From the NCBI GenBank assembly GCA_025057795.1, contig JANXEP010000011.1, forward strand, positions 1 to 24,689: DNA of 24,689 nucleotides, given 5' to 3'. The notes under the pieces were generated by a model. The model was not told the DNA's origin, made no database searches, and saw only the letters and a program-made list of their open reading frames with translations. This document shows, one piece after another, positions 16,723 to 24,585 of the stretch; positions within the stretch are counted from its first letter, which is position 1, and each line of letters begins with the position of its first letter. Both the position numbers and the translations under genes were made by a program. Origin of the DNA: Candidatus Bathyarchaeota archaeon. Lineage in GTDB: Archaea; Thermoproteota; Bathyarchaeia; Bathyarchaeales; UBA233.

Positions 16723-16880
16723 ACTCTTCAGATTAAAAATTATGCTTTTACGTCTTTCAACTTAAAAATTTTTCTATACCGCTTTATTAAATTGTGAGAT
16801 GATTATGAAGAGTTAAAGAGGGGTATTAACAGCGGCAAAATGTTAATTAGTCAAACAATAGGAGTATTGGTACGGTAAAA
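16723..16880. promoter_or_regulatory. Divergent promoter region between hydroxylase and cofactor operons
   Basis: The minus-strand box GAAAAATTTTTAAG (16761-16774) would start transcription near 16740, toward the hydroxylase operon. For xdhC, an exact inverted repeat ATTAACA (16825-16831) and TGTTAAT (16841-16847), with a 9-nt spacer, overlaps the A/T-rich GTTAATTAG that could be the TATA box. GGAG occurs at 16861-16864. Sharing one control region would let enzyme and cofactor supply be regulated together; this is inference. Confidence 0.45.
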
Positions 16881-17687
16881 ATGGTAAACGACATAGAAGT
16901 TCTAAGCAAAGCTGTTCAGCTTTTAGAAGAAGGAAAGAAGGTGGCGTTATGCACAATTATTGAGAAAAAGGGTTCAGGGCCAAGGGATGTTGGAGGGAAA
17001 ATGATCGTAAGCGAGGATGGAAAAACCGCTGGAACAATAGGCGGAGGAAACTTAGAAAGGGCTTTGATTAACGGGGCTTTGAAGGCTTTAAGGGAAGGAA
17101 AAGCGAAGAAAATTGTTTTTTCCCTCCATAGAGGTGAACAAAAAGCAGAAGCCGTGGAAACAGGTTTAATATGTGGGGGTGAGCTTACGGTTTTCATTGA
17201 TGTTATCGAGCCTAAGCCGAGGCTTGTTATAATTGGCGCTGGCCATATAGCCTATCCCCTTGCAAAAATAGCGGATGTTGCGGGGTTCAACGTAGTTGTA
17301 GCGGACGATAATGAGGATTTAGCTAACAGAGACCGATTTCCAACAGCTGCAGAGATATTCACGGGGGACTTCAATGAAATATTAGATAGAATAGCGGTGG
17401 GCGCGCAAGACTTTGTGGTGATAGTTCACGGTGAGCCTGAACACGACTACTTGGCCTTAAAGAAAATGATTGAAAAAAGGCCTGCTTATGTGGGGCTTCT
17501 TGGGAGCAAGGCGAAGGTTGCAACGCTTGTGAATAGGCTCAAAGGGGAAGGAGTAAGCGACGAAATGCTAAAACCTCTACATGCCCCGGTGGGTATAGAC
17601 ATAGGCGCCCAAACTCCCGGAGAAATAGGGATAAGCATTCTAGCTGAAATAATAAGCCAAAGAAGGAAAGCAGCACATATTCTATAA
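16881..17687 (+). CDS. xdhC: XdhC/CoxI family molybdenum cofactor insertion protein
   Basis: This 268-residue maturation factor is of the kind that binds the molybdenum cofactor, helps add its terminal sulfur and delivers it to xanthine dehydrogenase-family enzymes. The N-terminal XdhC/CoxI domain has GSGPRDVGGKM at 31-41, GTIGGGN at 51-57 and CGGELTVF at 98-105. The C-terminal Rossmann domain has VIIGAGHIA at 116-124, an acidic residue series after it, and GLLGSKAK and then PGEIGISILAEI near the end. Full length and motif order match the family. It is first in a plus-strand operon with moeA and mocA and is divergent from the second hydroxylase. This placement suggests it serves that enzyme, and perhaps the first one too. 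Confidence 0.92.
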   Translation: MVNDIEVLSKAVQLLEEGKKVALCTIIEKKGSGPRDVGGKMIVSEDGKTAGTIGGGNLERALINGALKALREGKAKKIVFSLHRGEQKAEAVETGLICGGELTVFIDVIEPKPRLVIIGAGHIAYPLAKIADVAGFNVVVADDNEDLANRDRFPTAAEIFTGDFNEILDRIAVGAQDFVVIVHGEPEHDYLALKKMIEKRPAYVGLLGSKAKVATLVNRLKGEGVSDEMLKPLHAPVGIDIGAQTPGEIGISILAEIISQRRKAAHIL

Positions 17688-17703
17688 ACCGAGGTTTTAC
17701 TTC

Positions 17704-18969
17704 ATGCAAGCACATAGAAGATTCCACTACCTTACGTTAGAGGAGACACACGAGCTCATAAAAAACGCGATCAGCAGAAAAGCGAAACAGGAAGAGGTGC
17801 CCGTCCAACAAGCTTACAACCGCGTTTTAGCTGAAGACGTAATATCAGAGGTTGACATCCCCCAATATAGCGTTTCGCATTTTGACGGCTATGCTGTTAA
17901 AGCCGAGGATGTTACACGAGCATCCGTTAACAATCCCGTTCTCCTTAGGGTGGTTGGCCGAAGTTTTCTAGGCGAAGAATTTGAACATGAAATAAGCAAT
18001 GGTGAAGCAGTATACCTTTCCACAGGTTGCAAGTTGCCTTATGGTGCTAACGCGGTAATACCTGTCGAGCGAATTAGGGCTAAAGGCGAATTTATCGAGG
18101 TTCGTCACAGCGTCCAGCCCTACGAGCACGTCGTATCTGCCGGTTCAGACGTTAAAAAAGGAGAAAGGGTCTTCAGCGTTGGACACGTTCTGCGCGCTCA
18201 GGACGTAAAATTTCTAATAGACATTAAAAAGTGGAAAGTTAAAGTTTTTAAAAAACCACTTGTTGCAATAGTTTCTGTTGGAAACGAACTTACTGATCGA
18301 ATTGAGGAGTCGGATAAAAAGAAATTCAACAGTCACGGCGTGATGATTTCCCACATGGTTAACGAGGCGGGAGGGGTTCCTCTAGATTTTGGCATTGCAC
18401 CTGACGATGTAAGCGCTGTTAAGCGATTGCTGGTAAGCGGACTTGAAAAAGCAGACATCGTTGTAACCATCGGCGGGGCCTCTGTGGGTGAAAGGGATTA
18501 TGTTTGGGAAGCTGCAAATCAAATCGGCACACCCAACGCCGTAATACGGGGCATTAAAGTGCAGCCAGGCAGGGTTACCAGCCTAGTGCTGTTGGACAAA
18601 AAACCTATAGTAATGTTGCCGGGGCATGTCCAATCCACCCTTGTCGGTTTCTACTTTGTACTTTCGCCGATAATTCGTATTATGAGCGGAACATCCGTTA
18701 CCATGCCATATTTAACGTTGAAGGCTAAAATGTCTCGAAGAATCGTTGTTAAAGAGTTCTTGTCCTTTAAAAGAGTTAGATTCGTTAAAGTTACCGAAAA
18801 GAGTGGAGTCTGCGTTGCTGAGCCGGTGACTGGCGATTCTTCGCTAACGCGAGTAGTTGTAAAGTCTGACGGTTTTATGGTAATACCTGAGGGAAGAGAA
18901 GCTGTTGAGGAAGGGGAGGAAGTAGACGTATACCTCCCAAACGGCTTATCCTTCAGAGTAGTCGGCTGA
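17704..18969 (+). CDS. moeA: Molybdopterin molybdenumtransferase MoeA-like protein
   Basis: This 421-residue protein should insert molybdate into adenylylated molybdopterin. FDGYAV at 60-65 follows PQYSVSH in the place of the usual SAMDGYAV. STGCKLPYGANAVIPVE, VSVGNELTD, TIGGASVGERDYV, VQPGRVTS and MLPGHVQSTLVGF follow in MoeA order. The last motif reads PGHVQS instead of the common PGNPVS, so this is a somewhat divergent MoeA, as often seen next to xanthine dehydrogenase genes. The C-terminal domain IV is present (about residue 340 to the end). ATG 17704 has GAGG at 17691-17694, 17 nt after xdhC. It is probably dedicated to the local hydroxylases; a second housekeeping MoeA elsewhere is likely. 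Confidence 0.88.
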   Translation: MQAHRRFHYLTLEETHELIKNAISRKAKQEEVPVQQAYNRVLAEDVISEVDIPQYSVSHFDGYAVKAEDVTRASVNNPVLLRVVGRSFLGEEFEHEISNGEAVYLSTGCKLPYGANAVIPVERIRAKGEFIEVRHSVQPYEHVVSAGSDVKKGERVFSVGHVLRAQDVKFLIDIKKWKVKVFKKPLVAIVSVGNELTDRIEESDKKKFNSHGVMISHMVNEAGGVPLDFGIAPDDVSAVKRLLVSGLEKADIVVTIGGASVGERDYVWEAANQIGTPNAVIRGIKVQPGRVTSLVLLDKKPIVMLPGHVQSTLVGFYFVLSPIIRIMSGTSVTMPYLTLKAKMSRRIVVKEFLSFKRVRFVKVTEKSGVCVAEPVTGDSSLTRVVVKSDGFMVIPEGREAVEEGEEVDVYLPNGLSFRVVG

Positions 18970-18979
18970 GGGGAAACTG

Positions 18980-19582
18980 TTGATATCCCTCATAATCTTG
19001 GCTGCGGGTTTATCAACAAGATTCGGAAGAAACAAACTTCTCGAGAAAATAAACGGTTGCACCATAATTGAGAGGGTTGTTAAAAGTGCAACATCCTCAA
19101 AGTGTGGCGAAGTAGTTGTGGTGTTGGGTCATGAAGCCCAAAAAATAAGGGACGTTCTTAAAAATTTTAGGTGTAAATTCGTTTTTAACAAAGACTACAC
19201 TGAGGGCCAAAGCTCCTCTGTCAAGGCTGGAGTCGGCGCTGTCATGGGTTACGCGGAAGCCGTTATGGTGCTTCCCGGAGACGTCGCGTTAATCACGCCT
19301 GAATCCATCAACAAGGTTATTGAGGAATACACCCTATGTAAAAGCCCCATAGTTGTGGCAAGTTATAAGGGTCGATCTGGCCACCCGATACTTTTTGATA
19401 AGTCCCTTTTCAAAGAAATTATGGAGATCAATGAGGAGACGATGGGTTTAAAAGCTGTTGTCAATAGGCATCGTCAATCAATAAGGAAGGTGGAAGTGGA
19501 CTCAGACGAGGTTCTCATCGATATTGACAGCGAAGAAGATTTCAAAAGAATAGTCAGCGAAAAGTTAGCTGGAAAAGCATAA
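18980..19582 (+). CDS. mocA: Molybdenum cofactor cytidylyltransferase (MocA-like)
   Basis: This 200-residue nucleotidyltransferase has the N-terminal loop LAAGLSTRFGRNKLLE at 7-22. The LAAG form is typical of MocA-type cytidylyltransferases, while MobA guanylyltransferases have LAGG. LPGDVALI holds the metal-binding aspartate, SGHPILF and DIDSEEDF complete the family pattern. The predicted reaction joins CTP to the molybdenum cofactor to give molybdopterin cytosine dinucleotide, the form used by CoxL/HcrA-type enzymes. TTG 18980 is preceded by GAGGGGA right after the moeA stop, so the genes are coupled. A MobA-like or other sugar nucleotidyltransferase role cannot be fully excluded, but the neighbours strongly favour MocA. 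Confidence 0.87.
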   Translation: MISLIILAAGLSTRFGRNKLLEKINGCTIIERVVKSATSSKCGEVVVVLGHEAQKIRDVLKNFRCKFVFNKDYTEGQSSSVKAGVGAVMGYAEAVMVLPGDVALITPESINKVIEEYTLCKSPIVVASYKGRSGHPILFDKSLFKEIMEINEETMGLKAVVNRHRQSIRKVEVDSDEVLIDIDSEEDFKRIVSEKLAGKA

Positions 19583-19661
19583 TCTCAATGTGTAAATTTT
19601 TGACCCGCTTCCACCAGTCTAACTGCGATGAACTTTAATTTTGCCGCATTATCAGCATAGT
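19583..19661. terminator. Convergent gap with T-tract
   Basis: A T5 run (AAATTTTTGACC, about 19594-19605) follows the mocA stop by roughly 15 nt and is the only candidate terminator for the cofactor operon. The opposing minus-strand gene ends at 19662. Confidence 0.3.
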
Positions 19662-20627
19662 TTAAAGTTTCCATTTCTCCCTTCTTCTCAACGGGTACCT
19701 GTAACGGGGAATCTTACCCTTCTCTTCAAGATATTCTATGCACGCCTCCATGCATCCGGTGGAACCTCGGAAAACCATGAAGGGGAGGGCGAACTGGCGG
19801 TAAAGCATATGGTAACAGTCCACTATGCCCCCGCTTGTGGGAGGCGGCGGGCTGCCTCTCGCAACTGCAACTTGACCAGTTGAAAAAGCGTATAAGCTGA
19901 AGGCTAAGGGCGAACCGCCGCGCCAACGGGGATTCACCTCATCGATGCCTGGAAGATCTCTAGCCATGAAAGGCGAATGTTTTGTTATCGCTATACAGTT
20001 GGGTAGACACCTTTCAAGGTTTAGATCTGAAAACTCTAGGGTTTTTCCCGCCACATTTACGGTGATTTTGCGTGTTTTTGGCACAGCCCCGTTGGGGCAT
20101 TCGGCAACGCATCTATACCCGCAATCTTCTGGATCGCATAGTTTCCCCTCAAACAGGGGGTCGGGTTCAAGCTCCGCCTCAGTGGCTATTAGCCCAAACC
20201 TTTGCCGTGGACCGAACTGCGGTGTAAGGAACAGTTGATCCCATCCTATTTGGCCTAGGCCTGCAGCGAAGGCTGCAATCCTAAAGTGTGCTCCAGAGCC
20301 TTGACTTGGAACGGCCTCCCAGCCATGCTTTTCAATGAAGCATGCAACTTCATAGTCTAGTTTATGCATGTAGTATCTGTGCTGTTGAAAAACGTAGCCA
20401 TAGTACGTGTATGTGGTGAAATTTGTTCCTTCCAGGTTGCCGCGGAAACATCCCCGCGGAATCCGCTTAGCCACCACCACAACCGACTTAGCCGTTGGAA
20501 GCATGGTTTTCGCGGGATGAAGATGCGGTGGGGCTCCCTCAAACCTATCTATGGAGGCTACGCCCACAAGGTCGGCGCCGGCCTCGATGGCGAATTTTTT
20601 CACAGCTTCCGCACTTAATTTCTGCAT
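19662..20627 (-). CDS. QueG-like iron-sulfur protein, tandem copy 2
   Basis: This protein of about 321 residues is related to the ferredoxin-bearing proteins of the epoxyqueuosine reductase/COG1600 group. Its N-terminal half (GADLVGVASIDRFEGAPPHLHP, AAFAAGLGQIGWDQLFLTPQFGPRQR) matches the adjacent gene at 20640-21524. The Fe-S motif is unusual: from the longer GTG reading, Cys166-x4-Cys171-x3-Cys175-x3-Cys179-Pro, where a standard ferredoxin motif has two-residue gaps. Further pairs are Cys209/Cys213 and Cys294/Cys298. The middle has an added proline- and glycine-rich segment absent from its partner. ATG 20627 is preferred over GTG 20633 because GAGGG lies 5 nt before it. It lacks the usual QueG C-terminal repeats, so tRNA modification is not a safe call; a redox partner or reductase role is inferred. 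Confidence 0.75.
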   Translation of the reverse strand: MQKLSAEAVKKFAIEAGADLVGVASIDRFEGAPPHLHPAKTMLPTAKSVVVVAKRIPRGCFRGNLEGTNFTTYTYYGYVFQQHRYYMHKLDYEVACFIEKHGWEAVPSQGSGAHFRIAAFAAGLGQIGWDQLFLTPQFGPRQRFGLIATEAELEPDPLFEGKLCDPEDCGYRCVAECPNGAVPKTRKITVNVAGKTLEFSDLNLERCLPNCIAITKHSPFMARDLPGIDEVNPRWRGGSPLAFSLYAFSTGQVAVARGSPPPPTSGGIVDCYHMLYRQFALPFMVFRGSTGCMEACIEYLEEKGKIPRYRYPLRRREKWKL

Positions 20628-20639
20628 AAACACCCTCTT

Positions 20640-21524
20640 CTAGATAGGCATGCCTCTTATGTCGAATATTTGCGGCTTTTTCCTTCTGAAAGGCGTTGCA
20701 AACTTTATTTTTAAAACTCCAATTTTTTCCAAGTGGTCTATGCATGTGCGGGTGCAGATGGCGGCTAGTCTATCGGGTTTACCTGCATTGTGAAGCCTAT
20801 TGGGTCTGGCGCCGTTTGTGCAGAAGTTGCATATTTTATAGTCAACATTAGCCACAGTCATCTTTTTCCCGGCAATATTAACTTCAGAATTTTTGTCTTT
20901 GCTAATGGCTCCATGGGGACAAATTTTAACGCACTCCATGCACAAATCGCATAGTTTACCTTCAAACAATGGGTCTGGTTTAAGCGGCATATCCGTGATT
21001 ATTAGCTGAAGTCTCTGTCGCGGCCCAAATTCCGGTGTTAAAAGAACATTGTTATAGCCTATCTCCCCCAAACCTGCGGCTACAGCGGCAAACTCTGGTT
21101 CGGGATGCACGTTCGGCTCAACCTTCCCGGGTGCAACGCTTACCCCTTGGGGCCAAGCTTCAGGCGGGTATGGAAATACGGGTATAGCCTCCCAGCCTTC
21201 GTTTTCAATTGCGCAGGCCAAGTCGTAAACTGTGCTGGCCAAAAAGGCATCTTCGAGTTGAACTCTTCCAAATCTTTCATAGTCAAAGCTTATCATGTGA
21301 GTGCGTCTATAGTCATCATATGCGCGGCAAATAAGTCCTTCCTCAATACCGCGTAAGGCGCCGCGAACAACTTGACGTCCAACCACAATAACAGATTTTG
21401 CCTCGGGAAGTATCGATGCAGGATGCATATGCGCCGGAACACCGTCAAAACGCTCCATGGCGGCTATGCCGACCAAATCCGCACCATATTTCCTAGCCAA
21501 ATTTTTAACATCTTCCGATTTCAT
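20640..21524 (-). CDS. QueG-like iron-sulfur protein, tandem copy 1
   Basis: This 294-residue paralog of the next gene has a standard ferredoxin motif, Cys192-x2-Cys195-x2-Cys198-x3-Cys202-Pro. Two further Cys pairs (Cys232/Cys235 and Cys257/Cys261) could hold a second cluster. The N-terminal half resembles the cobalamin-binding catalytic half of epoxyqueuosine reductase and reductive dehalogenases (GADLVGIAAMERFDGVPAHMHP, GLGEIGYNN, TPEFGPRQR). Members of this broad family reduce organic substrates or act as corrinoid/ferredoxin proteins; which applies is unknown. It is soluble, with no signal peptide. ATG 21524 follows GAGG and a well-placed TATA box at 21561-21570. The second copy starts 13 nt after this stop, so the pair is one operon made by tandem duplication. 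Confidence 0.78.
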   Translation of the reverse strand: MKSEDVKNLARKYGADLVGIAAMERFDGVPAHMHPASILPEAKSVIVVGRQVVRGALRGIEEGLICRAYDDYRRTHMISFDYERFGRVQLEDAFLASTVYDLACAIENEGWEAIPVFPYPPEAWPQGVSVAPGKVEPNVHPEPEFAAVAAGLGEIGYNNVLLTPEFGPRQRLQLIITDMPLKPDPLFEGKLCDLCMECVKICPHGAISKDKNSEVNIAGKKMTVANVDYKICNFCTNGARPNRLHNAGKPDRLAAICTRTCIDHLEKIGVLKIKFATPFRRKKPQIFDIRGMPI

Positions 21525-21560
21525 AACGAAACCTCGGAAAAACTAGTGTGGAAGCTATGG

Positions 21561-21570
21561 TAATATAAAA
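21561..21570 (-). promoter_or_regulatory. TATA-like box for the QueG-like pair
   Basis: TTTTATATTA on the minus strand lies about 40 nt before ATG 21524. It predicts a start near 21541 and a leader of about 17 nt holding the GAGG ribosome site. Confidence 0.45.
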
Positions 21571-21642
21571 CTTTTGAAAAGGGCCCTCTAACCCGCTTCG
21601 TTCCACGCAAATTAGCAGCTAAGGATTTAAAAAGGAAACTTG

Positions 21643-21658
21643 TATGAATAGATTCATA
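21643..21658. terminator. Short perfect hairpin at the end of nnr
   Basis: TATGAAT and ATTCATA form a perfect 7-bp inverted repeat with a 2-nt loop overlapping the nnr stop codon (21654-21656). On the minus strand a CCTTTTT tract follows within about 20 nt, so a weak terminator is possible. Confidence 0.3.
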
Positions 21659-23249
21659 TCACGTGTATTTTGTTGTAGAAGTTTTCGGATATCTCCTTAA
21701 AGTTTTCACGGTAATACTTCACAGCGCGGGGGAGATACTCCATCACATCGGAGGCAACCATTCCATCCGGGCCTATGTCCATCGCCGCCAAGTCTCCAGC
21801 GAGCCCATGTATGAAAACGCCAGTTCTGACGGCGTCCTCTATGCTTAATCCCAAGCAGTACATGGCGGCAATGGTTCCGTTTAAAACGTCTCCCGTCCCA
21901 GCTGTAGCCATTCCAGCCATGCCCCCCGTGTCCCCGCTGAGGTTGATGTAAACTGTTCGGTCGGGATACCCAATCAATGTGTGGGGCCCTTTTAGCACAA
22001 TTATAGCGTTTAACTCCTCCGCATACTTCTGCAAGACCTCAACTCGGTTATTTTCGATTTCCTCCCTTGCTATCCCAGTTATCCTTGCCATCTCCCCGGT
22101 ATGAGGAGTAAGAATTGTCGGCGCCTCCCTAGCTTTGATAACATCCAAGCTCTTTGATATGGCTGTGATTCCGTCCCCGTCGATTAATAGAGGTGTCTGG
22201 ATTTCTTCGGCGAGTTCCCTAACAAGTTGCTGGGTTTCCTCGTTAGTGGATAAGCCCGGCCCTAAAACAACTATTTTTGGCCGCCTCTCTGAGCAGGCTT
22301 TTAGCAGCCCCTCTTTTGCTTTAAGACTTAAACTTCCATCAGAAGTTTCATTTTTCTGTGGTAGAAAAACAACTTCCCTGCCGCGTTCAGCAAGAAAGGG
22401 CGCCAACGAGGCTGGACATGCAAGGTAGGCGTAGCCTCCGCCAGCCTTTAGAAACGAGTAGGCTGAAGCTATGGGAGCCCAAAAATAGTTTCTTGAGCCA
22501 GCTATAAAGAGCGATGGACCGTATGAGAACTTTGTTGTGTTTGGATCCCGTTCCGGAAGCGGGACAAGATCTGGAACTTCAACTTTTATCCATTCAAGGC
22601 TTTGAAGCGAGGCTGGATAAGAAATGTGGGAGACGTACAATTTTCCACACTTGCCATATCCAGGGTAAACAAGGTTTCCAATTTTGGGCAAACCAAAAGT
22701 GACGGTGCAGCTTGCCTTCACGGAAGCACCCATTTCTTGTCCAGTATCACCATTAATACCCGACGGGATGTCGATGGCAAAAACCTTCTTCCCCCTCTCG
22801 TTTATCAGCTGTATAACGTCTCGGTAAACGCCGTCAACATTCCTTGACAATCCCACACCAAATATTCCATCAACAATAGCGTCAGACGTGTTTACGGCGT
22901 CTCCTGCCTCCTCAGCCCTTTTCAACTCCATAATTTCTATTGGGAGTTTCTCAACTCTCTCAAGGTTGACTTTGGCTGCACCCTTATACTTCTCTTTTCC
23001 GCCCAAAATAAAGACTCTGACTGTTGCACCATTGGAGTGCAACAGCCTCGCAACAACAAAACCGTCCCCACCATTGTTGCCTGGACCGCAAAATACAACG
23101 AAGCTTCTACCTTTAACCCCAAACTCCTTTAAGATAACCGAGTAAACGGCCATACCAGCGTTTTCCATCAAAATCTCTTCAGCAACACCATATTCCTCCA
23201 TTGCTTTTCGATCCAGCTCCCTAATCTCTGATACTTTACAAACCTTCAT
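21654..23249 (-). CDS. nnr: Bifunctional NAD(P)H-hydrate epimerase/dehydratase
   Basis: This 531-residue fusion repairs hydrated NAD(P)H. The N-terminal epimerase domain (about 1-220) has GPGNNGGDGF at 55-64 and AIDIPSGINGDTG at 158-170. The C-terminal ribokinase-like dehydratase domain (about 225-520) has LIDGDGI at 355-361, TPHTGEMARI at 381-390 and MATAGTGDVLNG at 447-458, with Asp454 the expected catalytic residue. The usual HKG-type opening of the second domain reads TKFSYG here, a modest deviation. Length fits the fused archaeal/bacterial form. It follows the alcohol dehydrogenase gene by 18 nt, so the two are likely co-transcribed. A housekeeping role is most likely, with no direct tie to the molybdenum island. 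Confidence 0.93.
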   Translation of the reverse strand: MKVCKVSEIRELDRKAMEEYGVAEEILMENAGMAVYSVILKEFGVKGRSFVVFCGPGNNGGDGFVVARLLHSNGATVRVFILGGKEKYKGAAKVNLERVEKLPIEIMELKRAEEAGDAVNTSDAIVDGIFGVGLSRNVDGVYRDVIQLINERGKKVFAIDIPSGINGDTGQEMGASVKASCTVTFGLPKIGNLVYPGYGKCGKLYVSHISYPASLQSLEWIKVEVPDLVPLPERDPNTTKFSYGPSLFIAGSRNYFWAPIASAYSFLKAGGGYAYLACPASLAPFLAERGREVVFLPQKNETSDGSLSLKAKEGLLKACSERRPKIVVLGPGLSTNEETQQLVRELAEEIQTPLLIDGDGITAISKSLDVIKAREAPTILTPHTGEMARITGIAREEIENNRVEVLQKYAEELNAIIVLKGPHTLIGYPDRTVYINLSGDTGGMAGMATAGTGDVLNGTIAAMYCLGLSIEDAVRTGVFIHGLAGDLAAMDIGPDGMVASDVMEYLPRAVKYYRENFKEISENFYNKIHVI

Positions 23250-23267
23250 TTTTCTCCCTTTACCACG

Positions 23268-24308
23268 TCACTTTTGGATTCTTAAAACTCCAGCACCCCT
23301 ATATTTCCCTTGCCTAAGCGAAATCAATGCTTGATTTGCCTCTTCAAACTTAAATTCCGTTATTTCCGGCGTGATGGAGATTTCGGCGGCCAACGGTAGA
23401 AACTCTTGGACATCTTTCCTTGTGATGTTGGCGACGCTTTTTATCTCCTTTTCGTGCCACAAATGTTCAGCATACTCCAACTCAGGTATGAGGGTTTCCT
23501 TTCTGATAACGTTTACAACAAGTCTTCCGCCTTTATCCAAATTCTTCAACGCCTCCTTTATAACCGAGCTGGAAGGGGTGGTGTCGATTACACGGTTAAG
23601 TTTTTCAGGAGGCGTCTCGCCAGTAACCCCAACCCAGTCGGCGCCGAACTTTTTAGCCAATTCACTTGGAGCGTCGCCTTTCCTTCTTGTGAAAACGTAA
23701 ACCCTCGATTTGGGAAATTTATACTTCACCACTTGGTGAACGATGTGAGCTGAAGCTCCATAACCGTACAGCCCAAGAACCTCGCCGTCCCGCATTCCCG
23801 TCAACTTTAAAGCCCTATAGCCTATAGCCCCAGCACACAAAAGCGGGGCAGCCTGCGAATCCGTAAACCTGTCCGGGATCGGATACGCAAAGTCTTCTGA
23901 AACCACCATGTACTCGGCGTAGCCTCCATCCGCGTGGCAGCCAGTACCCATAAATTTGTCGCATAGGTTCTCATTACCCGTTCTGCAATAGTAGCATTCC
24001 CCACACGCCGAGTAGATCCACGCAACGCCGACCCTGTCGCCGATATCATATCGTTCGGCTGCTGAACCGCGCTCCACAACTTTACCAACTACTTGGTGGC
24101 CTAAAATAACTGGAAGTTTGGGCATAACCCTGCCCTCTATCTCGTCTAATTCCGTGTGGCAAATCCCACAAACCGAAACTTTCACGAGAATTTCCCTTCC
24201 CTTAAGCCTTGGAATCAGCAGCTCCATCAGCTCTAAAGGACCTTCCTCAACATTAGCAATCCTCCTAAGAACCTGCGCCTTCATTTTACGTGCACTCATA
24301 AAACGCAT
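23268..24308 (-). CDS. Zinc-dependent alcohol dehydrogenase (MDR family)
   Basis: This NAD(P)-dependent dehydrogenase has up to 346 residues. Probable catalytic zinc ligands are Cys50 (CGICHTE), His71 (GHQVVG) and Cys159 (LLCAGAIGYRAL). The structural zinc is held by Cys102, Cys105, Cys108 and Cys116. The Rossmann motif GLYGYGASAH lies near 189-198, followed by VYVFTRRKGDAP. GHQ instead of GHE is common in this branch. Three in-frame ATGs exist: 24308, 24299 and 24284. MKAQVL at 24284 looks most like relatives, and a TATA-like CTTATAG at about 24312-24318 would put the transcript start close to it, so the shorter form is quite possible. It is followed by nnr. The alcohol or aldehyde substrate is unknown. 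Confidence 0.9.
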   Translation of the reverse strand: MRFMSARKMKAQVLRRIANVEEGPLELMELLIPRLKGREILVKVSVCGICHTELDEIEGRVMPKLPVILGHQVVGKVVERGSAAERYDIGDRVGVAWIYSACGECYYCRTGNENLCDKFMGTGCHADGGYAEYMVVSEDFAYPIPDRFTDSQAAPLLCAGAIGYRALKLTGMRDGEVLGLYGYGASAHIVHQVVKYKFPKSRVYVFTRRKGDAPSELAKKFGADWVGVTGETPPEKLNRVIDTTPSSSVIKEALKNLDKGGRLVVNVIRKETLIPELEYAEHLWHEKEIKSVANITRKDVQEFLPLAAEISITPEITEFKFEEANQALISLRQGKYRGAGVLRIQK

Positions 24309-24486
24309 CCCTATAAGCCGTTTTACCCGGTTTACTCTTCCATTAAATCAAAGTGAGCCATGTGATACTTTAAACTTTATCCGAACAAGCCACATCCACC
24401 GTTAATATGCTCGTCAACTGAGACGACATTTTCGACAATGTCAACGGTCTTCCAACCATCATAGCATATGTAAACAATTTGAAGCA
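24309..24486. other. Region between alcohol dehydrogenase and tRNA-Val
   Basis: This region holds the alcohol dehydrogenase promoter, with TATA-like candidates at about 24312-24318 and 24368-24380 on the minus strand. A 36-codon minus-strand ORF (24377-24487) begins on the CCA end of the tRNA and has no recognisable motif, so it is not called as a gene. Confidence 0.35.
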
Positions 24487-24563
24487 TGGTGGGCCGGGCC
24501 GGAGTTGAACCGGCGACCTCAGCCTCGTAAGGGCTGCGTCCTAACCAACTAGACGACCGGCCC
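24487..24563 (-). tRNA. tRNA-Val (anticodon UAC)
   Basis: A complete cloverleaf reads on the minus strand. Acceptor arms GGGCCGG (24563-24557) and CCGGCCC (24497-24491) pair fully. The D stem is GTC/GAC, the anticodon stem CAGCC/GGCTG, the loop CTTACGA with anticodon TAC, and the T arm GCCGG-TTCAACT-CCGGC. Discriminator A is at 24490, and CCA is encoded at 24489-24487. The mature body without CCA is 74 nt. No intron is seen. Confidence 0.96.
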
Positions 24564-24585
24564 TTGAATATCCTAAATTGCTTTG

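Noticed and set aside
19662..21524. Calling either gene epoxyqueuosine reductase (queG)
   Set aside because: Only the N-terminal half and a ferredoxin motif resemble QueG. The C-terminal parts differ and the two copies differ from each other, so a tRNA-modification role is not supported.
24377..24487. Small ORF of 36 codons starting on the tRNA-Val CCA
   Set aside because: No motif, no ribosome site, and its start overlaps the tRNA; longer readings in this frame run through the tRNA itself.
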